Source: Streptomyces natalensis ATCC 27448
GTDB taxonomy: Bacteria; Actinomycetota; Actinomycetes; Streptomycetales; Streptomycetaceae
NCBI RefSeq assembly: GCF_000935125.1
Contig: NZ_JRKI01000034.1
Coordinates: forward strand, 558,001 to 622,000
DNA length: 64,000 nt
Direction: 5' to 3'
Position numbers and translations under genes: made by a program. The notes under the pieces are model-generated. The model saw only the letters and a program-made list of their open reading frames with translations, did no database searches and was not told the DNA's origin. Positions 33,391-41,331 of the stretch are shown here, in pieces; the first letter of the stretch is position 1; every line of letters begins with the position of its first letter.

Positions 33391-34548
33391 TCAGACCAGG
33401 AAGTCGCGGGCGAGGTTCTCGGCCGCCCGCTCCAGCAGGGGGCCCGCCTCGGCCATACAGCGGGCCGGGTCGGACTCCAGGTCCGTCAGGGCGTACGCGC
33501 GGCTGATACCGGCCGCGGCGAGAGCCTCCTGGGGCAGCTGGAGGCGCCCGCAGACGGCGACGACCTCGATGCCCGCCGTACGGGCCGCGGCGGCGACACC
33601 GGCCGGCGCCTTGCCGTGCAGGGTCTGCTCGTCCAGCGACCCCTCGCCGGTGATCACGAACGTGGCCTGCGCCAGCGCCGGGGCGAAGCCCAGCACATCG
33701 AGCATCACGTCGATGCCCGGCCGGAAGGCCGCGTCCAGGCCGACCAGCGCGCCGTAGCCGATCCCGCCCGCCGCGCCCGCACCGGGTGCCAGGGCGTGCT
33801 CGGCGGCCTTGGGGCCGACCGCGGCCTCCAGCACCTGGGCGTAGCGCGCCAGGGCGGCGTCCAGCGTGGCCACGTCGGCCTCACCGGCACCCTTCTGCGG
33901 CCCGTAGACCGCGGGCGCGCCCTTGGGCCCCGTGAGCGGATTGTCGACATCGCTGGCGAGCACGATGTCCGTACGGGCCAGCCGCGGGTCCAGGCCCGAC
34001 AGGTCGGCGGTGGCCAGATCGGCCAGCGGGCCGCCACCGGGGGCGACCGGCTTGCCGTCCGTGTCCAGGAAACGCGCCCCCAGCGCGGCGAGCATGCCCG
34101 CGCCGCCGTCGGTCGTCGCGCTGCCGCCGACGCCGAAGACGATCGAGGTCGCCCCCGCGTCGAGCGCCGCGAGCAGCAGCTCACCGGTGCCGTACGTGGT
34201 GGCCGTCAGCGGCGCGAAAACGCCCTTGGGGAGGTACTGGAGGCCGGAAGCCTCCGCCATCTCCACCACCGCCGTACCGTCCGCGCGCAGCGCGAAGGTG
34301 GCCGTCACCGGCTCGCCGGTGGGGCCCGTGACCCGCGCCTCATGGCGGGCGAAACCGGCCGCCAGCGCCGCGGCGACCGTGCCGTCACCGCCGTCCGCGA
34401 CCGGGATGGCCGCCACGTCCAGCTCGGGGACCACGCGCCGCAGACCGGCCGTGACGTGCTCGGCGACCTCTACGGCCGTGAGCGAACCCTTGAACTTGTC
34501 CGCGGCGATCAGCACCTGTCCGGTGTGTGTCCTTGCTGCGTCCGCCAC
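33391..34548 (-). CDS. Glycerate kinase (type II)
   Basis: Phosphorylates D-glycerate (GarK/GlxK family), 385 aa, cytoplasmic. Family motifs are VLIAADKFKGSLTAVEVAEH, IPVADGGDGTVAAAL, VFGVGGSATTDGGAGMLAAL, ASDVDNPLTG, the GAGAAGGIGYG loop and TGEGSLDEQTLHGKAP. I chose the GTG at 34548, which has AAGGGGAAA upstream and leaves a short leader; an in-frame longer version adds low-complexity sequence. Glycerate could come from glyoxylate or serine metabolism, giving a loose link to the glyoxylate handled by the upstream pathway. It is monocistronic and convergent with pssA. Confidence 0.93.
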   Translation of the reverse strand: MADAARTHTGQVLIAADKFKGSLTAVEVAEHVTAGLRRVVPELDVAAIPVADGGDGTVAAALAAGFARHEARVTGPTGEPVTATFALRADGTAVVEMAEASGLQYLPKGVFAPLTATTYGTGELLLAALDAGATSIVFGVGGSATTDGGAGMLAALGARFLDTDGKPVAPGGGPLADLATADLSGLDPRLARTDIVLASDVDNPLTGPKGAPAVYGPQKGAGEADVATLDAALARYAQVLEAAVGPKAAEHALAPGAGAAGGIGYGALVGLDAAFRPGIDVMLDVLGFAPALAQATFVITGEGSLDEQTLHGKAPAGVAAAARTAGIEVVAVCGRLQLPQEALAAAGISRAYALTDLESDPARCMAEAGPLLERAAENLARDFLV

Positions 34549-34665
34549 CGTGTTTCCCCTTGCTTTCGAACTGGCAGTCGCGCCGCTGTGACCATATCCG
34601 GCGAGGGGCCCCGCCGCACAGGCCATCTCGCTCCGCAGGACCGGCGCGGCGGCCATACGGGGCGC

Positions 34666-34734
34666 GGCCTGCGCCGGGTTGTCTTCCGGGCCTGCGCTGG
34701 ATTGCCTTCCGGGCCTGCGCGGCGGCGCGCTCGG
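34666..34734 (+). repeat. Three tandem copies of a 23-bp unit before the Nudix gene
   Basis: GGCCTGCGCCGGGTTGTCTT... repeats at 34666, 34689 and 34712 with a 23-bp period. Units 1 and 2 differ at three positions and unit 3 is more divergent. The array ends 4 bp before the Nudix -10 box, so the copies may be regulator sites on successive faces of the helix. Confidence 0.6.
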
Positions 34735-34738
34735 GGCC

Positions 34739-34744
34739 TAGGCT
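34739..34744 (+). promoter_or_regulatory. -10 box of a probably leaderless Nudix gene
   Basis: TAGGCT is followed by six bases (CGCGCC) and then the GTG start at 34751, the spacing seen when transcription starts at the start codon. The block TAGGCTCGCGCCGTGAC matches 15 of 17 positions with the sirtuin start at 44999-45015. Confidence 0.55.
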
Positions 34745-34750
34745 CGCGCC

Positions 34751-35278
34751 GTGACGACCATGGATTACGCCACCTACATCGCCGGTCTGCCCCGTGTGCT
34801 CGCGGGTGCGGGCGCCATCTTCCGCGACGCCCAGGGCCGCATCCTGCTCGTGGAGCCCAACTACCGCGACACCTGGATCCTGCCCGGCGGCACCGTCGAG
34901 TCCGACACCGGCGAATCGCCCCGGCAGGCCGCCCGCCGCGAGACCGCCGAGGAAATCGGCCTGGACGTCGAGCTGGGCGCGCTGCTCGCCGTCGACTGGG
35001 TCCGCGGAGAGGGCCGGCCGCCGCTGGTGTCGTACCTCTTCGACGGCGGGGTGCTGGACGAGGAGCAGCTCACCGCGATCCGGGTCCAGGAGGAGGAGCT
35101 GCTGTCGTGGCGGCTGGTGCACTGGGAGGAGGCCCGAACCATGGTGAACGACGAGATGCGGCTGCGGATCCGCGCCGCGCTGGACGCGCTGGCCGACGGA
35201 CGGGGACCGGCCGAGCTGGAGGACGGCGTGCCGCCGGCGGGTACCGGACGGGGCGGGGCGGGCCCGTCGGCCGCATAG
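34751..35278 (+). CDS. Nudix hydrolase
   Basis: Hydrolyses a nucleoside-diphosphate-linked compound; 175 aa, cytoplasmic. The Nudix box is clear (GGTVESDTGESPRQAARRE then TAEEIGL) but has two more residues than the consensus between the first glycine and the first glutamate. The strand before it, GRILLVEPNYRDTWILPGG, is typical. The C-terminal 25 residues are glycine/proline-rich. The GTG at 34751 has no Shine-Dalgarno but a -10 box at leaderless spacing. The substrate cannot be predicted. Confidence 0.9.
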   Translation: MTTMDYATYIAGLPRVLAGAGAIFRDAQGRILLVEPNYRDTWILPGGTVESDTGESPRQAARRETAEEIGLDVELGALLAVDWVRGEGRPPLVSYLFDGGVLDEEQLTAIRVQEEELLSWRLVHWEEARTMVNDEMRLRIRAALDALADGRGPAELEDGVPPAGTGRGGAGPSAA

Positions 35279-35370
35279 AACCCCGGTATGAGAACCGTGG
35301 GTTGATCCCAAGAGCGCCAAATCCCCCTAACGTGTTCTGCGTACACGGAAAGACACGGAGGGGTGGCGGT

Positions 35371-36207
35371 ATGACGGAGAGGACGGACCTGGCGACGGTC
35401 GAGGACATCGCCGCGCGGATCGGGCAGGTGCCGGGCGTGGTGGGGGTGATGCTCGGTGGCAGCCGGGCGCGGGGGACACACCGGCCGGATTCCGACTGGG
35501 ATCTCGGTGTGTACTACCGCGGCGAACCGGACCTTCCGGCGCTGAAGGCGCTGGCCGCGGAGGTGACCGGCGGCCCCGTGGAGGTCTACGGACCGGGGGC
35601 GTGGGGCGCATGGGTGAACGGCGGGGCCTGGCTGGTGCTGCCCGACGGCAGCCATGTGGACTGGATCCTGCGGGATGTGGACCGGGTCCGGCGGATAGCG
35701 GACGACTGCCGCGAGGGCCAGTTCGAGACCGGGATGCAGGCCGGTCATCCGCTGGGCTTCTGGTCGCCCGCCTACCCGGGCGAGGTGGCGCTGGGGCGCG
35801 TACTGGCCGATACGGACGGCGAGTTGGCGCGGCTCAAGGAGGAGACGCGGTACTACCCCGAGGCACTGCGGAAGTCGCTGCCCGCCGGTGCGCTGTGGGA
35901 CGCGGGATTCTCGGTGGCGATGGCGGGCAAGTCGTACACCACCGGGGACGTCCTGCATGCGGCCCTGTGCCTGTCCCGTGCCGTCGGCAACCTGGTCCAG
36001 GCCCTGCACGCCCACCACGGCGCCTGGTGCCTCAACGAAAAGGGCGCCCTCGCCGCAGCCGCGGCGCTCCCCGGCACACCCCCGGACTTCGCGGCCCGCG
36101 CCACCGCCCTGCTCGGCCGGCTCGGCTGCACGGTGGAGGAACTGCGGCACTCACTGACGGAGGCGGAGCGGCTGGTGGAGGAGGTGCGGACGACGGTCGA
36201 GGGCTGA
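35371..36207 (+). CDS. Nucleotidyltransferase-fold protein
   Basis: Polymerase-beta-like nucleotidyltransferase of 278 aa. The catalytic motif GGSRARGTHRPDSDWDLGV near residue 29 has the GS and the D-x-D pair, and a third acid is offered by SHVDWILRDVD. The C-terminal half is helical and resembles the DUF4037 or kanamycin-nucleotidyltransferase-like C-domain. The ATG at 35371 has GGAGGGG upstream; a much longer in-frame version crosses two other genes and is an artefact. It may modify a small molecule or an RNA, or be a stand-alone antitoxin-like enzyme. No partner gene is adjacent. Confidence 0.85.
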   Translation: MTERTDLATVEDIAARIGQVPGVVGVMLGGSRARGTHRPDSDWDLGVYYRGEPDLPALKALAAEVTGGPVEVYGPGAWGAWVNGGAWLVLPDGSHVDWILRDVDRVRRIADDCREGQFETGMQAGHPLGFWSPAYPGEVALGRVLADTDGELARLKEETRYYPEALRKSLPAGALWDAGFSVAMAGKSYTTGDVLHAALCLSRAVGNLVQALHAHHGAWCLNEKGALAAAAALPGTPPDFAARATALLGRLGCTVEELRHSLTEAERLVEEVRTTVEG

Positions 36208-36256
36208 GCGGGAGGGGGCGGGCCGGGCCGTAGGCGACCGGGGGCGGCGGCTGAAA

Positions 36257-36400
36257 CGGGGGGGGCGGGCTGGTCCGTAGGAGGCCGGTAGTCGATGGGC
36301 GGACGGGGGACGGTCCGGTCCGTAGGTAGCCGGTAGCTGATGCCGGACGGGAGACGGTCCAGTCCGTAGGCAGCCGGTAGCTGATGCCGGACGGGGCACG
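36257..36400 (+). repeat. Tandem array with a 44-bp unit
   Basis: Units start at 36301 and 36345 (44 bp each, differing at four positions), with a partial unit from 36389 and a diverged one before 36301. The common word is GTCCGTAGG...AGCCGGTAGCTGATG. The array lies between the nucleotidyltransferase and a small membrane-protein gene. It has no unique spacers, so it is not CRISPR. Confidence 0.75.
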
Positions 36401-36550
36401 CGCCCGATCCGGGCATGCCTCATGGGGACATGGGGACATACGTGCGACCGCATGCCCGGATCGGGCGGAAATATCGCCTCTTTTGCTGTCTGCGGCGTAT
36501 CTGGAGTGCTTCCTGGGGAATCCCTCGCGGAGAGCCGTGGGGAGAAGCGC

Positions 36551-37000
36551 ATGCGCGACGCCGTCAGCCGTGGCCGCTCGGCGGACGCCGGCGGCGTGCG
36601 CGGCGTGCGCGGCCTGCTGCTCGTCGCGTTGCTGGCGCTCCTGCAAGCCGCGCTGCTCGCCGGCATCTGCCAACTGCCGTCGTCCCAGACCGGCCACTGC
36701 CATTTCGACGCCCCCGCCGCCGTATCCGGCATGTCCGTGGGGCACTGCGTCTCCGACGGGCCCGAGCTGGCATCGGCCGGAGCCGGCAAGAGGCACCATC
36801 CGGGCAGCGGCGCCGGGCGGATCAGCCAGGCGTCGGGCTGCCATCTGCGCCCGCACACCCCCACCGGCCCCGGCGGCAAGGCGATCGGGGCCGCATCCCT
36901 TGCCGCCGCAGCCGAGGCGACCGGCGACGGCTCTCCCCACGCCGTCCGGACCTCCGCGCCCGGCGCGCTCTCCGGGCGGACGGCCGTCCTGCGCTGCTGA
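36551..37000 (+). CDS. Small predicted membrane protein, unknown
   Basis: Unrecognised protein of 149 aa. One strong membrane helix (GLLLVALLALLQAALLAGIC, about residues 18-37) follows a short basic N-terminus. The remainder has several Cys and His residues (GHCHFD, VGHCVSD, SGCHLR, KRHHPG), which could bind a metal, and a low-complexity C-terminus ending in Cys. The ATG at 36551 has GGGGAGAAG upstream; an in-frame extension to 36422 adds no helix and no ribosome site. Codon use is typical of real genes here. It is followed after 106 nt by another small gene, possibly in one transcript. Confidence 0.5.
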   Translation: MRDAVSRGRSADAGGVRGVRGLLLVALLALLQAALLAGICQLPSSQTGHCHFDAPAAVSGMSVGHCVSDGPELASAGAGKRHHPGSGAGRISQASGCHLRPHTPTGPGGKAIGAASLAAAAEATGDGSPHAVRTSAPGALSGRTAVLRC

Positions 37001-37106
37001 TCCGGCCCGGCCGACGTAAGCGCCCCGCCCTGCCCGTATGCGGGCGATCGGGCGCTCTCGGCCTGCCGCCATCACACCCAGGACGCCCTTACCGCAGGAG
37101 ACCGGC

Positions 37107-37445
37107 ATGCCCTTCGATGTCTTCGCCGCTCTTGGCGCGCTCGTACGCGCCGAGGCCGCACGCACTGGAATGAAGTCCGTACCCAGGCCCGTGACCAACA
37201 CCGCGCACGAGCGGACCGACGATGCGCCCGCGCCGCAGAGCCCGGACGCGTCGATGCCCGAGCGGACGAACGCCCCGGCGGCCGCCGCCCCGGGCCCGTC
37301 CTCCGTCTCGGGCTCGTCCTCCATCTCGGGCCCGTCCAACGTCTCGGGCCCGTCCGACATCTCGGACCCGCCCGGCACCCACGGGCGCCCGCTCATCGGG
37401 ACGCTCCGGAAGCCGCTCCGGAAGCTGGCGGCGTTCTTCCACTGA
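37107..37445 (+). CDS. Small hypothetical protein with Ser/Pro-rich repeats
   Basis: Unrecognised 112-aa protein. The N-terminus (MPFDVFAALGALVRAEAART) is probably a helix. The centre is a low-complexity stretch with repeating SGP/SS units (SGSSSISGPSNVSGPSDIS), and the C-terminus is basic and hydrophobic (RKPLRKLAAFFH). The ATG has AGGAGACC at good spacing, which argues for a real gene. It is convergent with the SDR-like reductase, 8 nt apart. Confidence 0.5.
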   Translation: MPFDVFAALGALVRAEAARTGMKSVPRPVTNTAHERTDDAPAPQSPDASMPERTNAPAAAAPGPSSVSGSSSISGPSNVSGPSDISDPPGTHGRPLIGTLRKPLRKLAAFFH

Positions 37446-37453
37446 CGCGTCGT

Positions 37454-38089
37454 TCAGCGGCTGACGCCGACCGCGTGCCGGAACGTGGTCGGATCGGTGA
37501 TGAAGTCGAGCATGGCGCGGGCCACGTCGGAGCGGGTGATGACGCTGCCGACCGGACCGGCCTCGATGGCGTGGCGGTAGCGGCCCTCTCCCGGCTTGTC
37601 GAGGAGGCGGGGCGGGCGGACGGCGGTCCAGTCGAGGTCGCTGTCGCGCAGCACGGCTTCCATGCGCTCCAGGTCGGTGTAGAGCTCCTTGAGGGCCGCC
37701 CACAGCAGCGGCCCGAACACCCGGTGGGCGAGCATCGGCTGGCCGACGCCGGTGCGGTTGAGCGGGCCCGCGCTGACCACGAGCAGCCGCCGCACGCTGG
37801 TGGCGGTCAGCGCCTCGACGGCGGCGCGGGCCGAGGTGGAGGCGGGCCGGAGGGGATCGTGCCGACCGGCCTGGCCGATACCGGAGAGCACCGCGTCGGC
37901 GCCGTCGACGACGGACTTGACCGAGGCGGCGTCGAGCGGGTCGGTCCGCACGACCGTCAGCCGGTCGTGCCGCACGGTCAGTTTCTGCGGGCTGCGCAGC
38001 GCGGCGGTCACCTCGTGCCCGTCGGCCAAGGCGTGGGTGACGAGATGCCGGCCGACGCCGCCGGAGGCGCCGAGAACGGTGAGCTTCAT
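37454..38089 (-). CDS. NAD(P)H-binding atypical SDR (NmrA/SDR5-like)
   Basis: Rossmann-fold protein of 211 aa. The dinucleotide motif is MKLTVLGASGGVGRHLVTHA, and VVRTDPLDAASVKSVVDGAD and RRLLVVSAGPL mark following strands. The length and missing YxxxK fit atypical SDRs such as flavin reductase-like or NmrA-like proteins. The ATG at 38089 has GGGAGAG upstream. Its promoter region carries two adjacent 16-bp TetR-type boxes, and the divergent gene is a decayed tetR, so this gene is probably the regulator's former target and may now be permanently on. Confidence 0.88.
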   Translation of the reverse strand: MKLTVLGASGGVGRHLVTHALADGHEVTAALRSPQKLTVRHDRLTVVRTDPLDAASVKSVVDGADAVLSGIGQAGRHDPLRPASTSARAAVEALTATSVRRLLVVSAGPLNRTGVGQPMLAHRVFGPLLWAALKELYTDLERMEAVLRDSDLDWTAVRPPRLLDKPGEGRYRHAIEAGPVGSVITRSDVARAMLDFITDPTTFRHAVGVSR

Positions 38090-38103
38090 GGACTCTCCCA
38101 AAA

Positions 38104-38147
38104 GTGAGTGAACACTTACCCACCAGTGTGGGTGAGTGTTCACTCAC
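38104..38147. promoter_or_regulatory. Tandem TetR operators before the SDR-like reductase
   Basis: Two palindromic boxes, GTGAGTGAACACTTAC (38104-38119) and GTGAGTGTTCACTCAC (38132-38147, perfect), together form a 20-bp-arm inverted repeat with one mismatch and a 4-bp centre. Such GTGAGTG/CACTCAC boxes are classic TetR sites. They lie between the reductase and the tetR remnant. Confidence 0.8.
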
Positions 38148-38168
38148 ATGTCAACGTAGGCTTGGTCC

Positions 38169-38447
38169 ATGTCGCACGACGCCGCCGAAGCCCCCTGGCC
38201 GGAGGCGCTCTGCGCGCTCCCGCATCCTCGACGCCGCCGCCGCGCTGATGAGCACCGCGGGCCTGACGCGGACGACGACCAAGGTGATCGCCCGGGAGGC
38301 GGGCTGCTCGGAGGCCACCCTCTACAAGCACTTCCTGACACAACAAACACTTCCTGACGCAGATGACGCTGGCCGCCGTCCACTTCTACCGTCGCGCCTT
38401 CCCGATGGCGGCCTCCCTCTTCGCCAGCCCTGGGCTGCTGGACACCC
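38169..38447 (+). pseudogene. Decayed TetR family regulator
   Basis: Remnant of the regulator divergent from the SDR-like reductase. After a start at 38169 (SHDAAEAPWPE), a frameshift near 38210 is needed to read the helix-turn-helix RILDAAAALMSTAGL to SEATLYKHF. A 19-bp near-duplication then breaks the frame: CACTTCCTGAC occurs at 38329-38339 and 38348-38358. Behind it the third frame gives LAAVHFYRRAFPMAASLFAS, a TetR C-domain piece, but about 35 residues that normally lie between are missing and the end is lost into the ogt gene. It cannot make a functional repressor unless the sequence contains errors. Confidence 0.8.
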
Positions 38448-38449
38448 CG

Positions 38450-39046
38450 TCAGCCACACTCCCCCACCGGGAACAGCGCCATATCGTCCACCGGGTACGG
38501 CGCAGTGCCCTCCACCGGGAACGGACCCCCCACCGTCCGCTCGAACTCCAGCAGTCGGCGCTTGCGGTCCAGTCCGCCGCCGTAGCCGGTGAGGCTGCCG
38601 TCGGAGCCGACGACGCGGTGACAGGGAACGATGATCCCGACGGGATTGCGGCCGTTGGCCAGCCCAACCGCCCGGGCCGCCGACGGGGCGCCCAGACGCT
38701 GGGCGAGCGCGCCGTAGGTGACCGTCTCGCCGTACGGGATGGTGCACAGGGATGCCCAGACGCGGCGCTGGAAGGGAGTGCCGCGCAGCTCCAGGGGGAC
38801 GTCGAAGGCGGTCAACTCGCCGCGGAAATAGGCCCGTAGCTGGGCGATGGCGGCGGCGAACGGCGGGTCCTCGGGGGCCGCCGGGGCGCCGAAGCTCTCC
38901 TGGGGCGGGCGGTGCCGCTGGTCCGTCATATAGAGGCCGGTGAGGGCGTCGCCGAGGGCGACGAGGGTGAGCGGTCCCACCGGGGTGTCGGTCAGGACGG
39001 TGTGGGTGAGCGGGGCGCAGGGGCGGGTGGTCGGCTGCACGGTCAT
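38450..39046 (-). CDS. ogt: Methylated-DNA-[protein]-cysteine S-methyltransferase
   Basis: Direct-reversal repair protein (198 aa) that takes the methyl group from O6-methylguanine. The acceptor is C142 in IIVPCHRVVGSDG. The DNA-binding part reads PFQRRVWASLCTIPYGETVTY and ARAVGLANGRNP. The C-terminal 25 residues after FERTVGG are an unusual tail. It lies 9 nt after the ada-alkA gene on the same strand, forming an alkylation-repair operon. Its 3' end converges with the tetR remnant. Confidence 0.95.
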   Translation of the reverse strand: MTVQPTTRPCAPLTHTVLTDTPVGPLTLVALGDALTGLYMTDQRHRPPQESFGAPAAPEDPPFAAAIAQLRAYFRGELTAFDVPLELRGTPFQRRVWASLCTIPYGETVTYGALAQRLGAPSAARAVGLANGRNPVGIIVPCHRVVGSDGSLTGYGGGLDRKRRLLEFERTVGGPFPVEGTAPYPVDDMALFPVGECG

Positions 39047-39055
39047 GATGCGGGC

Positions 39056-40531
39056 TCAGTTCATCGGGAGGCGGTTGATGGGGTGGTCGTCGGTCGCCCA
39101 GAGGTACTGGACGGCGTAGGCGCGCCAGGGGCGCCAGACCGCGGAGTGGCGGATGAGGGCGGCGGGCGTGGCGGGCAGACCCAGCCCGGCGGCGGCGCGG
39201 CGCAGGCCGAGGTCGGTGGGCGTAAAGGCGTCGGGGTCGCCCAGGGCACGCATGGCGACGACTTCGACGGTCCATGGCCCGATACCGGGCAGCGCCGCCA
39301 ACCGGGCGCGGGCTTCCTCCCGGTCGCTGCCGACGCCGAGGTGCAGCACACCGGAGGCGAGGGCGTCGACCACGCCGGTGAGAGTGGCGCGGCGGGTACG
39401 GGGCATCGCCAGGGATTCCGGGTCCAGTGCGGCGAGCGCGGCGGCGGAGGGGAAGAGGTGGGTGAGTCCGCCACCGGGGTCGTCGATCCGCTCGCCGTGC
39501 GCGAGGACCAGCCGTCCGGCGTGCGTACGGGCGGCCGCGGTGGAGACCTGCTGGCCCAGGACGGCGCGGACCGCGAACTCGTCGGCGTCGACGGTGCGCG
39601 GCACCCGGCGGCCGGGCGCCTTGTCGATCAGCGGGGCCAGCTGGGCGTCCTGGCGGAGCAGATCGTCGACGGCCTCCGGGTCCGCGTCGAGGTCCAGCAT
39701 CCGCCGGCAGCGGGCGATGGCGCCGGCCAGATCGCGCAGGTCGGTGAGTGCGAGCCGGCAGTCGATGTGTTCGGGGCGGGGGGTGAGGGCGACGATCCCG
39801 TGTCCGTAGGGGAGGCGCAGGGTGCGGCGGTAGGCGCCGTCGCGCCATTCCTCGACGCCGGGGACGGCGGTGGCGGCGAGATGTCCGAAGAGGTTGTCGG
39901 GGTTCAGCGGGCGGCGGAAGGGCAGCCGGAGCGAGAGCGTGCCCGGCGACGCGGCGGCCACGCTGCCGGGGCGGGCGCGGCGGCGCAGTTCCGTCGGGGA
40001 GAGCCCGAAGATCTCCCGTACCGTCTCGTTGAAGGTGCGGATACTGGCGAACCCGGCGGCGAACGCGGCGTCGGCCATCGGCACCGCGGTGGTCTCCACC
40101 AGCAGCCGGGCCGTCTGGGCGCGCTGCGCACGGGCCAGCGCCAGCGGGCCGGCGCCGAGTTCCGCGCGCACCTGGCGCTCGATCTGGCGGGTGCTGTAGC
40201 CGAGGCGCGCGGCCAGACCGGGGACGCCCTCCCGGTCGACGACCCCGTCGGCGATCAGCCGCATCGCCCGCGCCACCAGATCGGCCCGCTCGTCCCACTG
40301 CGGCGAGCCCGGACTGGCATCCGGCCGGCACCGCTTACAGGCCCGGAACCCGGCCTGCTGGGCGGCGGCCGCGCTCGGGTAGAACCGCATGTTCTCGGGC
40401 TTGGGCGGCACGACGGGGCAGCTGGGACGGCAGTAGATCCCGGTCGTGAGCACGGCGGTGTAGAACCAGCCGTCGAAGCGGGCGTCCTTGGACTGCACGG
40501 CGCGCAGACAGCGCTCGGTGTCGGTGTGCAT
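39056..40531 (-). CDS. alkA: Ada-AlkA fusion: methyl-sensing regulator with 3-methyladenine DNA glycosylase
   Basis: Bifunctional adaptive-response protein of 491 aa. Residues 1-80 form the Ada N-domain, with four cysteines in GIYCRPSCP and FRACKRCRP binding zinc and one accepting a methyl group from DNA phosphotriesters. Residues about 85-185 are an AraC-type helix-turn-helix. The remainder is an AlkA glycosylase with the helix-hairpin-helix ARLAALPGIGPWTVEVVAMR and the catalytic aspartate in DAFTPTDLGLR. Once methylated it should activate its own operon including ogt, and it also excises alkylated bases itself. This Ada-AlkA joining is common in actinobacteria. Confidence 0.95.
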   Translation of the reverse strand: MHTDTERCLRAVQSKDARFDGWFYTAVLTTGIYCRPSCPVVPPKPENMRFYPSAAAAQQAGFRACKRCRPDASPGSPQWDERADLVARAMRLIADGVVDREGVPGLAARLGYSTRQIERQVRAELGAGPLALARAQRAQTARLLVETTAVPMADAAFAAGFASIRTFNETVREIFGLSPTELRRRARPGSVAAASPGTLSLRLPFRRPLNPDNLFGHLAATAVPGVEEWRDGAYRRTLRLPYGHGIVALTPRPEHIDCRLALTDLRDLAGAIARCRRMLDLDADPEAVDDLLRQDAQLAPLIDKAPGRRVPRTVDADEFAVRAVLGQQVSTAAARTHAGRLVLAHGERIDDPGGGLTHLFPSAAALAALDPESLAMPRTRRATLTGVVDALASGVLHLGVGSDREEARARLAALPGIGPWTVEVVAMRALGDPDAFTPTDLGLRRAAAGLGLPATPAALIRHSAVWRPWRAYAVQYLWATDDHPINRLPMN

Positions 40532-40671
40532 GCCCCCAAGGATTCCGCAGCGACCGGACCTCTGGCTGGCGGAAATCCGACATCAGCGTCGCGCTACCAG
40601 GGAAGGGGCGGGCGGCCGGTGGTCTGTTCCGGCTGGACTGAGACTGTCCGGACTGACTGACGGGCTACGAG

Positions 40672-40699
40672 GACCGGGCCTTTCGGCCCTGGGCCGGTC
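40672..40699 (-). terminator. Hairpin after the macrodomain gene
   Basis: GACCGGGCC (40672-40680) pairs with GGCCGGTC (40692-40699) with one bulged G. It lies about 17 nt beyond the macrodomain stop and upstream of the ada-alkA promoter. Confidence 0.5.
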
Positions 40700-40715
40700 T
40701 CTGCGGATCGCCAGA

Positions 40716-41228
40716 TCAGCCCAGCTGCGCGGCGAAAGCCCCGTACGCCCGCTCGTCGAAGAGGACGAACCGTACCTCCTCCACGGCCGTCTCCGTCTCC
40801 CGTACGGCCGCCACGGCGATCCGGGCGGCGTCCTCCAGTGGCCAGCGGTAGACGCCGGTGGAGATGGCGGGGAAGGCGACCGTGCGGGCGCCGAGTTCGT
40901 CGGCCACGCGGAGGGCTTCGCGGTGGCAGGAGGCGAGCAGGTCGCTGCGGTCCTCGGTGGCGGAGTAGACCGGGCCGACCGTATGGATCACCCAACGGGC
41001 GGGCAGACGGCCGGCCGTGGTGGCGACCGCTGCGCCGGTGGGCAGGCCGCGGCCGTAGTGGGAGGCGCGCAGGGCGCGGCATTCGGCGAGGATCTCCGGG
41101 CCGCCGCGGCGGTGGATGGCGCCGTCCACTCCCCCACCGCCCAGGAGCGAGGAGTTGGCGGCGTTGACGAGGGCGTCGACGGTCTGCTCGGTGAGGTCGC
41201 CCCGGACGAGGGTGAGGGAGGTGCTCAT
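40716..41228 (-). CDS. Macrodomain protein (O-acetyl-ADP-ribose deacetylase-like)
   Basis: ADP-ribose-binding macrodomain of 170 aa, cytoplasmic, of the YmdB/MacroD type. Motifs are VDALVNAANSSLLGGGGVDG, AIHRRGG and FPAISTGVYRWPLEDAA, the loops that hold the distal ribose and phosphates. It would remove acetyl from O-acetyl-ADP-ribose or ADP-ribose from protein. A sirtuin, the enzyme class producing O-acetyl-ADP-ribose, is encoded 4 kb away, and DNA-repair genes are adjacent. The ATG at 41228 gives the usual N-terminus. Confidence 0.93.
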   Translation of the reverse strand: MSTSLTLVRGDLTEQTVDALVNAANSSLLGGGGVDGAIHRRGGPEILAECRALRASHYGRGLPTGAAVATTAGRLPARWVIHTVGPVYSATEDRSDLLASCHREALRVADELGARTVAFPAISTGVYRWPLEDAARIAVAAVRETETAVEEVRFVLFDERAYGAFAAQLG

Positions 41229-41331
41229 GGTGTGTGAGCGTAGGCAGGAGTGCGTGGGGCGACCAGCGGATTGCGGCGTCAGCGGCTGGGGTCGCCCGGG
41301 CGCCGGCTGGGGTCGCCCGCGGGCGTCGGCT

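Noticed and set aside
33286..35370. In-frame upstream extension of the nucleotidyltransferase gene to nearly 1000 residues
   Set aside because: It would cross the antisense glycerate kinase gene and the Nudix gene; the ATG at 35371 has an excellent ribosome site and starts the known fold.
36257..36400. CRISPR-like array
   Set aside because: Units are contiguous without unique spacers and no cas gene is present; it is a simple tandem repeat.
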